NCBI RefSeq assembly: GCF_002086695.1
Contig: NZ_MVIH01000001.1
Span: forward strand, 310,001 to 374,000
Direction: 5' to 3'
Length of the DNA stretch: 64,000 nucleotides
Source: Mycolicibacterium rhodesiae
GTDB lineage: Bacteria > Actinomycetota > Actinomycetes > Mycobacteriales > Mycobacteriaceae
The position numbers and the translations under genes are program-made. A model generated the notes under the pieces. It was not told the DNA's origin. It did no database searches and saw only the letters and a program-made list of their open reading frames with translations. This document shows positions 16,851 through 25,677 of this stretch, piece after piece; the first letter of the stretch is position 1, and each line of letters starts with the position of its first letter.

Positions 16851-18029
16851 TCAGCGCAGCGATGCGTCGATGGCGCTGGGGGACAAGATCTTCTCCAACA
16901 CCAGCATCGCGCTGCCGATGTTGCCTGCCTGGTCGCCGTACGTCGACGGTACGACCTGCAGGTGCCGGGTGGCCAGTGCGGTTGCGTTGCCGTACAACGT
17001 TTCTCGCAGCCCGGCCACGAAGACGTCGTACGCGCCCGACATATCGCCGCCGACGACGAGAACCTCGGGGTTGAGCAGGTTCACCGCGGCGGCGATCACC
17101 TCCCCGACGTGACGGCCGCTTTCGCGCAGGAGCCGGCGCGCCTCGCCGTCGCCGTGGTTGGCCAGTTCGACGACATCGCGGATGTGGTGCACCGGCCGGC
17201 CCTGCTCCTGCAGTGTGCGTACCAATGCCCATCCACCGGCGATCGCCTCCAAGCACCCGGTGTCGCCGCAGCGGCATGGTATGCCCGCGGCCGCGGCAGT
17301 CTTGTTGTGGCCGAACTCGCCGGCTGCGCCCACGGCGCCGCGCTGGAGTACACCGCCGCACACGATCCCGGCTCCGAGGCCGGTGGACGCCTTGATGAGC
17401 AGCAGATCGTCGTGAATTCGCAGGGGGCCGCGGCGTTCCGAGAGTGCTTGGACGTTGGTGTCGTTGTCGAGCACGATCGGCGCCGCGGTCAGCTTTCGGA
17501 AGTACGGCTCCAAGGGAACGCCGTCCCAACCGCTCATCACCGGAGACGCCAGGCTGCAGCCGCGCTGCTGGTCGACCGTGCCGGGTAATGACACCCCGAC
17601 GCCGAGCACGTCGTCCGCGGGTCGGCCGCTCTCGTCGAGCAGGACTTCGAGGCGTTTGACCAAGTCGGGCATCAGATCATCGGGGCCGATGCGGATCTCG
17701 GAGTCCATGTCGGCCAGCGCGTGAATGTCGCCGGCCAGGTTGCACACCGCGAGCCGGGTGCGGCTACGGCCGACGGCCGCCGACAGGACCACACCCGCTT
17801 CGGCGTTGAACCGCACCAGCGCCGGTGGCCGGCCGCCGGTCGACGGTCCTTCCTCGCCTTCGCCGACCAGCCCGCGGCGTGCGAGAGCGGCGATACGGCT
17901 GCCGACAGCTGTCCGGGACAGGCCGGTCAGTTCCCGGACTTCGGTTCGAGTGGTGGCCGTGCCGGCGCGGATCAGGGCGAAAACGTCCCCGGTCGTGGCG
18001 GGGGCAGCGGAACGCCTGGTTACCGGCAT
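16851..18029 (-). CDS. ROK family transcriptional repressor
   Basis: 392 residues. An N-terminal winged helix-turn-helix (about 12-70; TRTEVRELTGLSRTAVGSRIAALARRGLV) is joined to a ROK kinase-like sugar-sensing domain. The zinc motif PCRCGDTGCLEAIAGG is intact, as is the nucleotide-fold signature GTGLGAGIV-like segment (STGLGAGIVCGG). Such proteins repress sugar uptake or use genes until a sugar binds. The gene is divergent from an MFS exporter at 18208, its likely target. Confidence 0.9.
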   Translation of the reverse strand: MPVTRRSAAPATTGDVFALIRAGTATTRTEVRELTGLSRTAVGSRIAALARRGLVGEGEEGPSTGGRPPALVRFNAEAGVVLSAAVGRSRTRLAVCNLAGDIHALADMDSEIRIGPDDLMPDLVKRLEVLLDESGRPADDVLGVGVSLPGTVDQQRGCSLASPVMSGWDGVPLEPYFRKLTAAPIVLDNDTNVQALSERRGPLRIHDDLLLIKASTGLGAGIVCGGVLQRGAVGAAGEFGHNKTAAAAGIPCRCGDTGCLEAIAGGWALVRTLQEQGRPVHHIRDVVELANHGDGEARRLLRESGRHVGEVIAAAVNLLNPEVLVVGGDMSGAYDVFVAGLRETLYGNATALATRHLQVVPSTYGDQAGNIGSAMLVLEKILSPSAIDASLR

Positions 18030-18207
18030 CTTTCCATTGAACCAAGATCAATCGGTCAGGCAAAGCAATGGAGACGCCCATCACTTTGACCAGATTTAAA
18101 CAAAAGTCGGTTGGATGTGTGGTTTAAGTGACGGTAGGGTCGGGGGACAGGGACCGAGCGCTGCACCGCGGCAGCATCCGCCACCGCACAGAAAGTCGAT
18201 AGCACCC

Positions 18208-19428
18208 GTGACCCTCACGCTCCGACCCGCCGCACCGGCGGCGTCTCCCGCGCTCTGCCCGACCAAGACGGGGCTGGGCATTCTTGCCCTGGCTCTCGGC
18301 GCGTTCGGCATCGGTACCAACGAATTCGTCGCGATGGGCCTGCTGCCCGAGATCGCAGGCGGCCTGCGGATCTCTGAACCCACCGCGGGCCATGTCATCT
18401 CCGCCTACGCGCTCGGCGTCGTGGTCGGTGCGCCGGTCATCGCCGCACTGACGGCGAAATTCAATCGCAAAGTCGTCTTGATGACCCTGATGGCGTTGTT
18501 CGCCGCAGGCAACGTGATGACCGTGCTGGCACCCGGCTACGGAATCCTGATCGCCGCCCGGTTCGTCGCGGGCCTTCCACATGGCGCGTTCTTCGGTGTG
18601 GCGGCACTGGTGGCTGCGCAACTACTCGGGCCCGAGCGGCGGGCCAAAGCGGTCGCGCAAGTGATGACCGGCCTGACCGTGGCGACCGTGATCGGGGTGC
18701 CGCTGGCGTCCTGGCTCGGCCAGTTGCTGGGCTGGCGAAGCGCGTTCGCGCTTGTCGTCGGGATCGGACTGGTGACGTTGGCCGCGATCTGGATGTGGCT
18801 CCCCGACTTGGCCGCGACCAGCAGCACCAGCACCCGTGCCGAACTGGGTGCGCTGCGGCGCCCCCAGGTCTGGCTGGCGCTGGCGATCGGCATGGTCGGC
18901 TTCGGTGGCATGTTCGCGGTCTACACCTACATCGCGACCACACTGACCGACGTCACCGGTGTCTCCCGCTCCTGGGTTCCCTTGGGGCTGATGGTTTTCG
19001 GTGCCGGCATGGTGGTCGGCAACCTGGCCGGGGGCCGGATGGCCGACCGGTCGGTGATTCGCGGTCTGTACGTGTCGATGACGGCGCTTGCGTTGGTGCT
19101 CGCGGCTTTCGTCGCGGGCGCGCACAACCCGTTCACCGCGATGGTGCTGCTGTTCGGCATCGGCGCCGGCGGAGCGGCGATCGCGCCCGCGCTGCAAACC
19201 CGGCTGATGGATGTCGCCGCCGAGGCGCAGACGCTGGCCGCCGCGCTCAACCATTCGGCCCTCAACATCGCCAACGCGTCGGGCGCCTGGATCGGCGGGC
19301 TGGTGATCGCGGCAGGGTACGGCTACACCGCGCCGGCCGCCGCGGGTGCGGTGCTGGCGGTCGTCGGTCTGGTGGTGTTGAGCGTCTCAGTGGCACTGCA
19401 GCGTCGGTCTGCGGCGGTGTCCTCATGA
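18208..19428 (+). CDS. MFS sugar-efflux/arabinose efflux-type transporter (AraJ/Cmx-like)
   Basis: About 406 residues with 12 predicted helices. The first helix LGILALALGAFGIGTNEFVAMGLLPEIAGGL is the hallmark of the AraJ/YdhP/Cmx DHA1 group, whose members export sugars or amphenicols. The GTG at 18208 is preferred over the longer frame from 18115, which adds a poorly conserved Pro/His-rich lead. It is transcribed away from the ROK repressor across a 178-base gap, which suggests that repressor controls it. Confidence 0.85.
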   Translation: MTLTLRPAAPAASPALCPTKTGLGILALALGAFGIGTNEFVAMGLLPEIAGGLRISEPTAGHVISAYALGVVVGAPVIAALTAKFNRKVVLMTLMALFAAGNVMTVLAPGYGILIAARFVAGLPHGAFFGVAALVAAQLLGPERRAKAVAQVMTGLTVATVIGVPLASWLGQLLGWRSAFALVVGIGLVTLAAIWMWLPDLAATSSTSTRAELGALRRPQVWLALAIGMVGFGGMFAVYTYIATTLTDVTGVSRSWVPLGLMVFGAGMVVGNLAGGRMADRSVIRGLYVSMTALALVLAAFVAGAHNPFTAMVLLFGIGAGGAAIAPALQTRLMDVAAEAQTLAAALNHSALNIANASGAWIGGLVIAAGYGYTAPAAAGAVLAVVGLVVLSVSVALQRRSAAVSS

Positions 19429-19552
19429 TCCGCGCGATGGTGGCTTTTCTCCTGAGAGGGCGGGATCCGATGTGCGTGGATCTGTATCTGCCTGCACGTC
19501 AACGTGTGACGATTGTCGTGGGGCAGCGGGCCGCCCGGCGGGAGGCGACCTG

Positions 19553-20161
19553 ATGGCCGAGCATGTGATTTTTCGCTACGCCCCCGACCACCAGCCTGTA
19601 CTGGCCTTCCGCGGCGTGCCGAGCGGCTGTGCCGGCGGCGCCAACACGATGGCCGAGGCCCGTGCCTCCTACCGGACGTGCCTGTCGGCCCGGCTGCACG
19701 TGGACCGTCGCGCCCTGCCGCCGGTCGTCGAGCACATCGAGGGTTTGGTGGGTGGCATGTGGGTGCGCACCAAAGTCGGTGCAGTACATAGGGATACATC
19801 AAGTGATCGGATGCTCCTGCAGATCCTGCTGACGGAACAGACCGGACTACGCGACGAAGTGGCGCGGCTGGCCGAGCTCGGCGCCGAACCCGTCGTCGTG
19901 CTGGCTGAACCCGACTATGCGCTCGCAACACTGCTGGACCAGATGTCGGTGCGCGACTCAATTCTGGTCGCACATTCCGACGGCAACGGCTCGGTGGACT
20001 GGAGTGTCCTGTTCGGGCCGGAATCATCTGTTCGACAGAGCGTTCCGAGTGTCGCGGCGGACGAGACCCTGCGCACAACACCGGTGGCGACGTTCACCCG
20101 GGCCCACTCGGGCGCCGGATGCGTCGTACAGCACCAGCGGACCGCTCACATCGCGTCATGA
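19553..20161 (+). CDS. Hypothetical protein
   Basis: 202 residues from the ATG at 19553, preceded by GGAGG at a good distance. No family was recognised. It has no signal peptide or transmembrane segment. Residues 1-100 contain a short Gly/Ala turn (GCAGGANTMAEARASYRTC), and the central part (about 85-150) reads as alternating helices and strands with an acidic patch (DETLRTT after it). The stop lies 77 bases before the HAD phosphatase start, so the two are probably co-transcribed. Confidence 0.65.
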   Translation: MAEHVIFRYAPDHQPVLAFRGVPSGCAGGANTMAEARASYRTCLSARLHVDRRALPPVVEHIEGLVGGMWVRTKVGAVHRDTSSDRMLLQILLTEQTGLRDEVARLAELGAEPVVVLAEPDYALATLLDQMSVRDSILVAHSDGNGSVDWSVLFGPESSVRQSVPSVAADETLRTTPVATFTRAHSGAGCVVQHQRTAHIAS

Positions 20162-20238
20162 CCGCGTTGCTCGATCACGGGATTTGTCACCCGTCGGCGG
20201 GCAACACTGATGGAGACAACGTCTCCGAAGGGAGGACC

Positions 20239-21012
20239 GTGCGCGCGACACCGCAATGCTGGCTGACCGACATGGACGGCGTCCTGGTCCGCGAAGACCA
20301 CGCGCTGCCGGGGGCCGCCGAGTTCCTGCAGTGCCTGATCGAAAAGCAGCGACGTTTCCTGGTGCTGACCAACAACTCGATCTACACCCCGCGTGACCTT
20401 GCGGCGCGGCTGGCCCGCTCGGGCCTCGACGTGCCGGAGGCCGCCATCTGGACCTCGGCGCTGGCCACCGCCGCGTTCTTGAATGACCAGCTGCCGGGCG
20501 GATCGGCCTATGTGATCGGCGAGGCGGGTCTGACCACCGCACTGCACGAGGCGGGGTACACACTGACCGACACCGGTCCGGATTTCGTGGTGCTCGGTGA
20601 GACGCGCACCTACTCCTTCGAGGCCATCACCAAGGCCGTCCGGTTGATCGGCCAGGGTGCACGGTTCATCGCCACCAACCCCGACGTGACCGGGCCGTCG
20701 GCGGAGGGGCCGCTGCCGGCAACGGGTTCGGTGGCCGCGATGATCACCAAGGCGACCGGGCGCGAACCGTATTTCGTGGGCAAACCCAACCCGATGATGT
20801 TCCGCAGCGCGCTGAACCGGATCGAGGCGCATTCGGAGAGCACGGTGATGGTCGGCGACCGGATGGACACCGACGTGGTGGCCGGTATCGAGGCCGGGCT
20901 GGAAACGATTCTGGTGCTGACCGGTTCGACGACGGTCGAGGACATCGAGCGGTACCCGTTCCGGCCGGCGCGGGTGTTGCCGTCGATCGCCGAGGCGATC
21001 GAGCTGATCTGA
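20239..21012 (+). CDS. HAD-IIA family phosphatase (NagD/p-nitrophenylphosphatase type)
   Basis: About 257 residues from the GTG at 20239, directly after AAGGGAGG. Motif I is WLTDMDGVLV (nucleophile D11, D13), motif II VLTNNS, motif III lysine in GKPNPMMF and motif IV VMVGDRMDTDVVAGIEAG. HAD-IIA enzymes remove phosphate from small metabolites such as nucleotides or sugar phosphates; the substrate is not evident. An alternative ATG at 20158 overlaps the previous stop as ATGA and would add 27 residues. Confidence 0.88.
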   Translation: MRATPQCWLTDMDGVLVREDHALPGAAEFLQCLIEKQRRFLVLTNNSIYTPRDLAARLARSGLDVPEAAIWTSALATAAFLNDQLPGGSAYVIGEAGLTTALHEAGYTLTDTGPDFVVLGETRTYSFEAITKAVRLIGQGARFIATNPDVTGPSAEGPLPATGSVAAMITKATGREPYFVGKPNPMMFRSALNRIEAHSESTVMVGDRMDTDVVAGIEAGLETILVLTGSTTVEDIERYPFRPARVLPSIAEAIELI

Positions 21013-21108
21013 GGCGACCAGTGACGTGCTGAGTCCGGTTGGGCTCGGCATCCCCGGCGATCTCGGCTATACGGTCGCGCACCACTAGTTTCCGTCGCAG
21101 CGGTCTTA

Positions 21109-21567
21109 TCAGCAGTCGTTACCCGCTTGCAAGAGAACGTGTTTCAGGCGCGGCGCAGGCAGTGCATGGATGTCGTAGCCGGGATTGTCGTCAGCCCAGG
21201 CGATTTCGCTGCAGTCCCGAAACCCGGCCGCGGTGTCGGCTGCGCTGTCCGAGTGCCGTTCAACCCATCCATCGAGCGAACTCTTGCAACCCACGAGGTT
21301 GACGTCACCGAACTTCACGGCCGAGGCCGGCGGTCCGGTAGAGCCGTCCGGGCCGGGCGGGTGGACCGAGCGGTGCCACTCTAACAGGTCGCGCACGGGC
21401 GCGAGGTGACATGACTGGCCAAAGGCCGGCCCGACAGGGGGCGGCTGCGCGACTGAGCTCGAGGCCGCCATCGGGCTTGGTGACGGCGCTGCGGCTTCGG
21501 GGTGACTGCACGATACGAGCACCAGCGGTGCGACTCCGGCAACCAGGGTCGACACGATGCGCACCAT
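21109..21567 (-). CDS. Small putative lipoprotein
   Basis: 152 residues with a signal peptide and lipobox VLVSC (C20). A Pro/Ser-rich linker (PSPSPMAASSSVAQPPP) leads to a compact domain with four further cysteines (SCHLAPV; VGCKSS; RDCSE; GNDC at the very end), which could form disulfides outside the cell. No family recognised. It is transcribed toward the HAD gene. Confidence 0.65.
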   Translation of the reverse strand: MVRIVSTLVAGVAPLVLVSCSHPEAAAPSPSPMAASSSVAQPPPVGPAFGQSCHLAPVRDLLEWHRSVHPPGPDGSTGPPASAVKFGDVNLVGCKSSLDGWVERHSDSAADTAAGFRDCSEIAWADDNPGYDIHALPAPRLKHVLLQAGNDC

Positions 21568-21743
21568 GCGCGCAGTCTACGGACAGCGGTCAGTCACCGC
21601 GAACGGCATACCCGGTGCTGGCGCTCGATCAGCGCGGGGCCAGCCTGTGGATGAGCGCGGATCTGGGGATAAGTCAGCCCTTTTCGCGGCGATTCGGTTC
21701 TCGGCTGTCTGCCCGTGTCGGTCGAATCGCCGACGCTGCACCC

Positions 21744-22109
21744 ATGACGACGATGAGCCGCAACCAGCTCGGTGCGCTGGGGGAGCAGCTGGCGGTCGAG
21801 CATCTGGAGTCGCTGGGTTGGCGGATCATCGTTCGCAATTGGCGCTGCCGCTATGGCGAACTCGACGTGATCGCGGCGGCGTCCGACGGCACGGTTGTGT
21901 TCGTGGAGGTGAAGACCCGCACCGGTGACGGATTCGGCGGGGTCGAGTACGCGGTCACCCCGGCCAAGGTGCGGCGGATCCGAAGGCTGGCCGGGATTTG
22001 GCTGGCCGCGCAGGAGCGCGGTTGGGCAGCGGTCCGCATCGACGTGATCGGTGTGCGCATCGGCAGGCAGCGCACACCGGAGATCACCCATTTGCGTGGA
22101 GTCGGCTGA
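21744..22109 (+). CDS. YraN family nuclease-like protein (UPF0102)
   Basis: 121 residues. The endonuclease-like core of the family is clear: RNQLGALGEQLAVEHLESLGW, RCRYGELDVIA and VFVEVKTRTGDGFG, with the E-x-D...E-x-K arrangement of Holliday-junction-resolvase folds. The role is not settled. It is Rv2898c by position. The ATG at 21744 is used; a second in-frame ATG lies at 21753. Its TGA overlaps the ComM start by one base. Confidence 0.92.
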   Translation: MTTMSRNQLGALGEQLAVEHLESLGWRIIVRNWRCRYGELDVIAAASDGTVVFVEVKTRTGDGFGGVEYAVTPAKVRRIRRLAGIWLAAQERGWAAVRIDVIGVRIGRQRTPEITHLRGVG

Positions 22110-23620
22110 TGGCCTTGGGGCGCGCCTACTCCGTCGCGGTACGGGGCCTCGACGGCGAGATCGTCGAGATCGAGGCCGACATCACCGCCGGGCTCCCCGG
22201 GGTGTATCTGGTGGGATTGCCCGACGCCGCGCTGCGCGAGTCCCGGGACCGGGTACGAGCGGCAATCACCAACTGCGGCAACGAGTGGCCGACGTCGCGA
22301 CTGACGTTGGCGCTGTCGCCGGCAACCTTGGCCAAGGCCGGCTCGCTGTACGACATCGCGATCGCCGCCGCGGTGCTCTCGGCAAGCCACAAGAAGCCGT
22401 GGGATCGGCTGGAGAAGACCGTGCTGCTGGGAGAGCTGGCACTCGACGGCCGGATCCGGTCGGTGCGCGGTGTGCTCCCGGCTGTCCTTGCGGCCAAGCG
22501 ACAAGGCTGGCCCACCGTGGTGGTGCCGGTCGCCAACCTCGCCGAAGCCAGCCTGGTCGACGGCATCGAAGTCCTTGGCGCTCAGACGTTGCGGCAGCTG
22601 CAAGGCTGGTTGACGGGAAAGGCCGCCCTCGTCGGTCGCGTCGACACACCGGCGCCGCACGCTGATTCGGTTGCCGACCTGGCCGACGTGGTTGGCCAGA
22701 CGCACGCGCGGTTCGCCGTCGAGGTGGCCGCCGCCGGTGCGCACCACCTGATGCTCACCGGTCCACCCGGCGTTGGGAAAACCATGCTGGCCCAACGACT
22801 CCCGGGTCTACTTCCGGAACTCACCGAGCGCGAGGCCTTGGAGGTGACGGCGATCCACTCGGTGGTCGGAATGCTGTCCGAAACCACCCCACTGATCACT
22901 CGGCCGCCGTTCATCGCGCCGCATCACTCGTCGAGTGTGGCCGCCCTGGTCGGCGGCGGCTCAGGCATGGCGCGGCCCGGTGCGGTCAGTCGCGCTCATC
23001 GCGGCGTGCTCTTCCTCGACGAATGTGCCGAAATTCGGGTCAGCGTCCTCGAGTCCCTGCGAACACCTTTGGAAGACGGCGAGATTCGGCTTGCCCGCCG
23101 CGATGGGGTGGCGTGCTATCCCGCTCGGTTTCAGCTCGTGATGGCGGCCAATCCCTGCGCCTGTGCGCAAACCGACCCGAAGGACTGCCTCTGCACGTCG
23201 GTGGAGAAGCGCCGTTATCTCGGCAAGCTGTCCGGGCCGTTGATGGATCGGGTGGACCTGCGGGTCGAGATGCATATGGTGCGCGCCGGTGCCTTCGCGC
23301 CCGATGCCGCGGAACCCACTGCTGCCGTGCGTGATCGGGTGGCACAGGCACGCGCTGCGGCCGCTGAGCGGTGGCGCCGATACGGCTTCACCACCAACGC
23401 CGAGGTCACCGGGTCGGTGCTGCGCAGAAAGTTCCGGCTGGACGCCACCGCGATGGCGCCGCTGAAGACCGCACTGGAGCGCGGTGTGCTGAGTATCCGG
23501 GGCGTGGACCGCTCACTGCGGGTCGCGTGGACCTTGGCGGATCTGGCCGGACGCACCACACCGAGCATCGACGATGTGGCGGTGGCATTGAGCTTCCGTC
23601 AGGGAGGAGCAAAGCCGTGA
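22109..23620 (+). CDS. comM: YifB/ComM family Mg-chelatase-like AAA ATPase
   Basis: 503 residues. An N-terminal Lon-like S5 domain (ITAGLPGVYLVGLPDAALRESRDRVRAAI) precedes an AAA+ module with Walker A GPPGVGKTM, Walker B VLFLDECAE and the Cys-containing insert NPCACAQTDPKDCLC. In naturally transformable bacteria ComM is a helicase that extends donor-DNA heteroduplex; in mycobacteria the role is unproven. The start overlaps yraN, and the stop overlaps dprA as GTGA. Confidence 0.92.
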   Translation: MALGRAYSVAVRGLDGEIVEIEADITAGLPGVYLVGLPDAALRESRDRVRAAITNCGNEWPTSRLTLALSPATLAKAGSLYDIAIAAAVLSASHKKPWDRLEKTVLLGELALDGRIRSVRGVLPAVLAAKRQGWPTVVVPVANLAEASLVDGIEVLGAQTLRQLQGWLTGKAALVGRVDTPAPHADSVADLADVVGQTHARFAVEVAAAGAHHLMLTGPPGVGKTMLAQRLPGLLPELTEREALEVTAIHSVVGMLSETTPLITRPPFIAPHHSSSVAALVGGGSGMARPGAVSRAHRGVLFLDECAEIRVSVLESLRTPLEDGEIRLARRDGVACYPARFQLVMAANPCACAQTDPKDCLCTSVEKRRYLGKLSGPLMDRVDLRVEMHMVRAGAFAPDAAEPTAAVRDRVAQARAAAAERWRRYGFTTNAEVTGSVLRRKFRLDATAMAPLKTALERGVLSIRGVDRSLRVAWTLADLAGRTTPSIDDVAVALSFRQGGAKP

Positions 23621-24759
23621 CAGACGAGGCAAGGACTCTGGCATGGGCGTATCTGTCCAGGGTCGCCGAACCGCCCTGCGACGAAATCGCCGCGCTGGTC
23701 GGCGACGTCGGCCCGCTGGACGCCGCCCACCGGGTCGCCGCGGGCGAGGTCAGTGACGCGCTACGGGAACGCACCGCCGCCCGGCGCGACATCGATGCAG
23801 CTCAAGCGGATCTGGATCTGCTCGAGCGCCGCGGAGGTCGCCTGATCACGCCCGACGACGACGAGTGGCCAACCCTGGCGTTCGCGTCCTTCGGGGGATC
23901 CGCGGTGCGGGAAAGGCCGCACGGCAGAGCGCCGATGGCGCTGTGGGCGATCGGTCCGGCCCGGCTCGACGAGGCCGCGGAGCGGGCTGCGGCCATCGTG
24001 GGAACGCGAGCGGCATCGGGGTACGGCGAACACGTCGCCGCCGATCTGGCTGCAGGACTGGCCGAGCAGGACGTCACCGTGGTCTCCGGCGGCGCGTACG
24101 GCATCGACGGCGTGGCGCACCGAGCCGTGCTGGCGGCCGAGGGGTTGACAGTGGCGGTGCTGGCCGGCGGCATCGACGTGCTGTATCCGGCCGGCCATTC
24201 ATCGCTTCTGCACAGGATCGGTAATTCCGGCCTCCTGCTGACGGAGTATCCGCCGGGCGTGCGGCCCGCGCGGCACCGCTTCCTGACCCGTAACCGGTTG
24301 GTGGCGGCGCTGGGTACGGCCACCGTGGTGGTGGAGGCCGGTGTCCGCAGCGGGGCCGCGAACACCGCAGCGTGGGCACGGGCGCTCGGCCGGGTGGTGT
24401 GTGCGGTGCCCGGGCCGGTGACCTCGGCGTCGTCGATGGGCTGCCACACCCTGCTGCGCACCGGTGCCGAGTTGGTGACGCGAGCCGAGGAGGTCATCGA
24501 ATTGGTCGGGCGGGCCGGTGAATTCGCCGACGAGGAGCCGCGACCGATTGGCCCGCTGGACGCCTTGAGTGACGCCGAGAAGCAGGTGTACGAGGCACTA
24601 CCGGCCCGCGGTGTCTGCAGCGTCGATGAGATCGCGGTGGCATCCGGCCTGGCGCCGACCGCAGTGCTCGGTCCGCTGGCGATGCTGGAGATCGCCGGAC
24701 TCGCCCGCCGTGATGACGGCTGCTGGCGGCTGGTGCGCAGGCCGGCCTCACCAAGGTAG
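23617..24759 (+). CDS. dprA: DNA-processing protein DprA
   Basis: 380 residues. DprA loads RecA onto incoming single-stranded DNA. The Rossmann-like core is typical: VGTRAASGYGEHVAADLAAGLAEQ, VVSGGAYGIDGVAHRAVLAA and GNSGLLLTEYPPG. A C-terminal winged-helix DprA domain spans about 315-375. The GTG at 23617 is used, with GGGAGGAG just upstream and a four-base overlap with comM. The yraN-comM-dprA set matches Rv2898c-Rv2896c. Confidence 0.95.
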   Translation: MTDEARTLAWAYLSRVAEPPCDEIAALVGDVGPLDAAHRVAAGEVSDALRERTAARRDIDAAQADLDLLERRGGRLITPDDDEWPTLAFASFGGSAVRERPHGRAPMALWAIGPARLDEAAERAAAIVGTRAASGYGEHVAADLAAGLAEQDVTVVSGGAYGIDGVAHRAVLAAEGLTVAVLAGGIDVLYPAGHSSLLHRIGNSGLLLTEYPPGVRPARHRFLTRNRLVAALGTATVVVEAGVRSGAANTAAWARALGRVVCAVPGPVTSASSMGCHTLLRTGAELVTRAEEVIELVGRAGEFADEEPRPIGPLDALSDAEKQVYEALPARGVCSVDEIAVASGLAPTAVLGPLAMLEIAGLARRDDGCWRLVRRPASPR

Positions 24760-24828
24760 ACGGCCGGAACACATGCTCGAAACGTATAGTCGAGACGGTT
24801 GGCTATCGATTTTCGTCGGGAGGCGATT

Positions 24829-25677
24829 GTGGCGGGTCGACCACTACACACATTTCAGGTCGTCAGTACCGAGCAGCTGGCGCCGCACATGGTGCGCGTC
24901 GTCCTCGGCGGCACCGGGTTCGATACGTTCACACCCGGTGAGTTCACCGACTCCTACGTCAAATTCGTCTTCGTCCGCGACGACGTCGACATCGCGTCAC
25001 TGCCGCACCCGCTGACGCTGGACAGCTTCGCCGGCCTTCCGGCCGAACAGCAGCCCACGGTGCGCACCTACACGGTGCGCCGCGTCGACCCGCATGCCCG
25101 CCAGATCACGGTCGATTTCGTGGTCCACGGTGAGCACGGCGTGGCCGGACCGTGGGCGGCGGCCGCCACGCCCGGCGACACCGTCTATCTGATGGGGCCT
25201 GGCGGGGCCTATGCGCCGGACCCGGCCGCCGACTGGCATCTGTTCGCCGGCGACGAGGCTGGACTTCCCGCCATCAGTGCGGCCCTGGAAGCGTTGCCGC
25301 CCAGCGCTGTCGGCAAAGCGTTCATCGAAGTCGCCGGACCCGAGGATGAGGTCGAGCTCAACGCGCCGGAATCCGTGGCCATCAATTGGATCTACCGCGG
25401 CGGGCGCGCCGACCTCGTCGGCGACGACCGGGCCGGCGACAACGCACCGCTGGTCGAGGCCGTCACCACCACCTTGTGGTTACCGGGCCAGGTCCAGGTC
25501 TTCATCCACGGTGAAGCCCAAGCGGTCATGCACAACCTGCGCCCCTTCATCCGCAAGGAGCGCGGCGTCGACGCCAAGTGGGCCTCCATCTCCGGCTATT
25601 GGCGGCGCGGCCGCACCGAAGAGACGTTCAAACAGTGGAAGCGTGAACTCGCTGAGGCCGAAGCGGGGGACGGTTAA
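24829..25677 (+). CDS. Siderophore-interacting protein (ViuB-like FAD reductase)
   Basis: 282 residues of the SIP family, which uses FAD and NAD(P)H to reduce ferric siderophores and release iron in the cytoplasm. The FAD part includes PTVRTYTVRRVDP and VVHGEHGVAGPWAAAATPGD; the C-terminal NAD(P)H part ends KWASISGYWRRGRTEETF. The GTG at 24829 has GGGAGG five bases before it and is preferred over a TTG ten codons upstream. It corresponds to Rv2895c. No iron box was found upstream. The stop overlaps the convergent mmpL stop by four bases. Confidence 0.88.
   Translation: MAGRPLHTFQVVSTEQLAPHMVRVVLGGTGFDTFTPGEFTDSYVKFVFVRDDVDIASLPHPLTLDSFAGLPAEQQPTVRTYTVRRVDPHARQITVDFVVHGEHGVAGPWAAAATPGDTVYLMGPGGAYAPDPAADWHLFAGDEAGLPAISAALEALPPSAVGKAFIEVAGPEDEVELNAPESVAINWIYRGGRADLVGDDRAGDNAPLVEAVTTTLWLPGQVQVFIHGEAQAVMHNLRPFIRKERGVDAKWASISGYWRRGRTEETFKQWKRELAEAEAGDG

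Noticed and set aside
18030..18207. Imperfect dyad ACTTTG...CAAAAGT between the ROK and MFS genes as an operator
   Set aside because: Arms are unequal and the symmetry is no better than chance in this AT-richer gap; the ROK operator is not defined from sequence.
21646..21654. DnaA-box-like TGTGGATGA upstream of yraN
   Set aside because: A single 9-mer match without a second site or promoter context.
24760..24828. Iron box upstream of the siderophore-interacting protein
   Set aside because: Looked for because of its function; no match to the IdeR consensus was seen.
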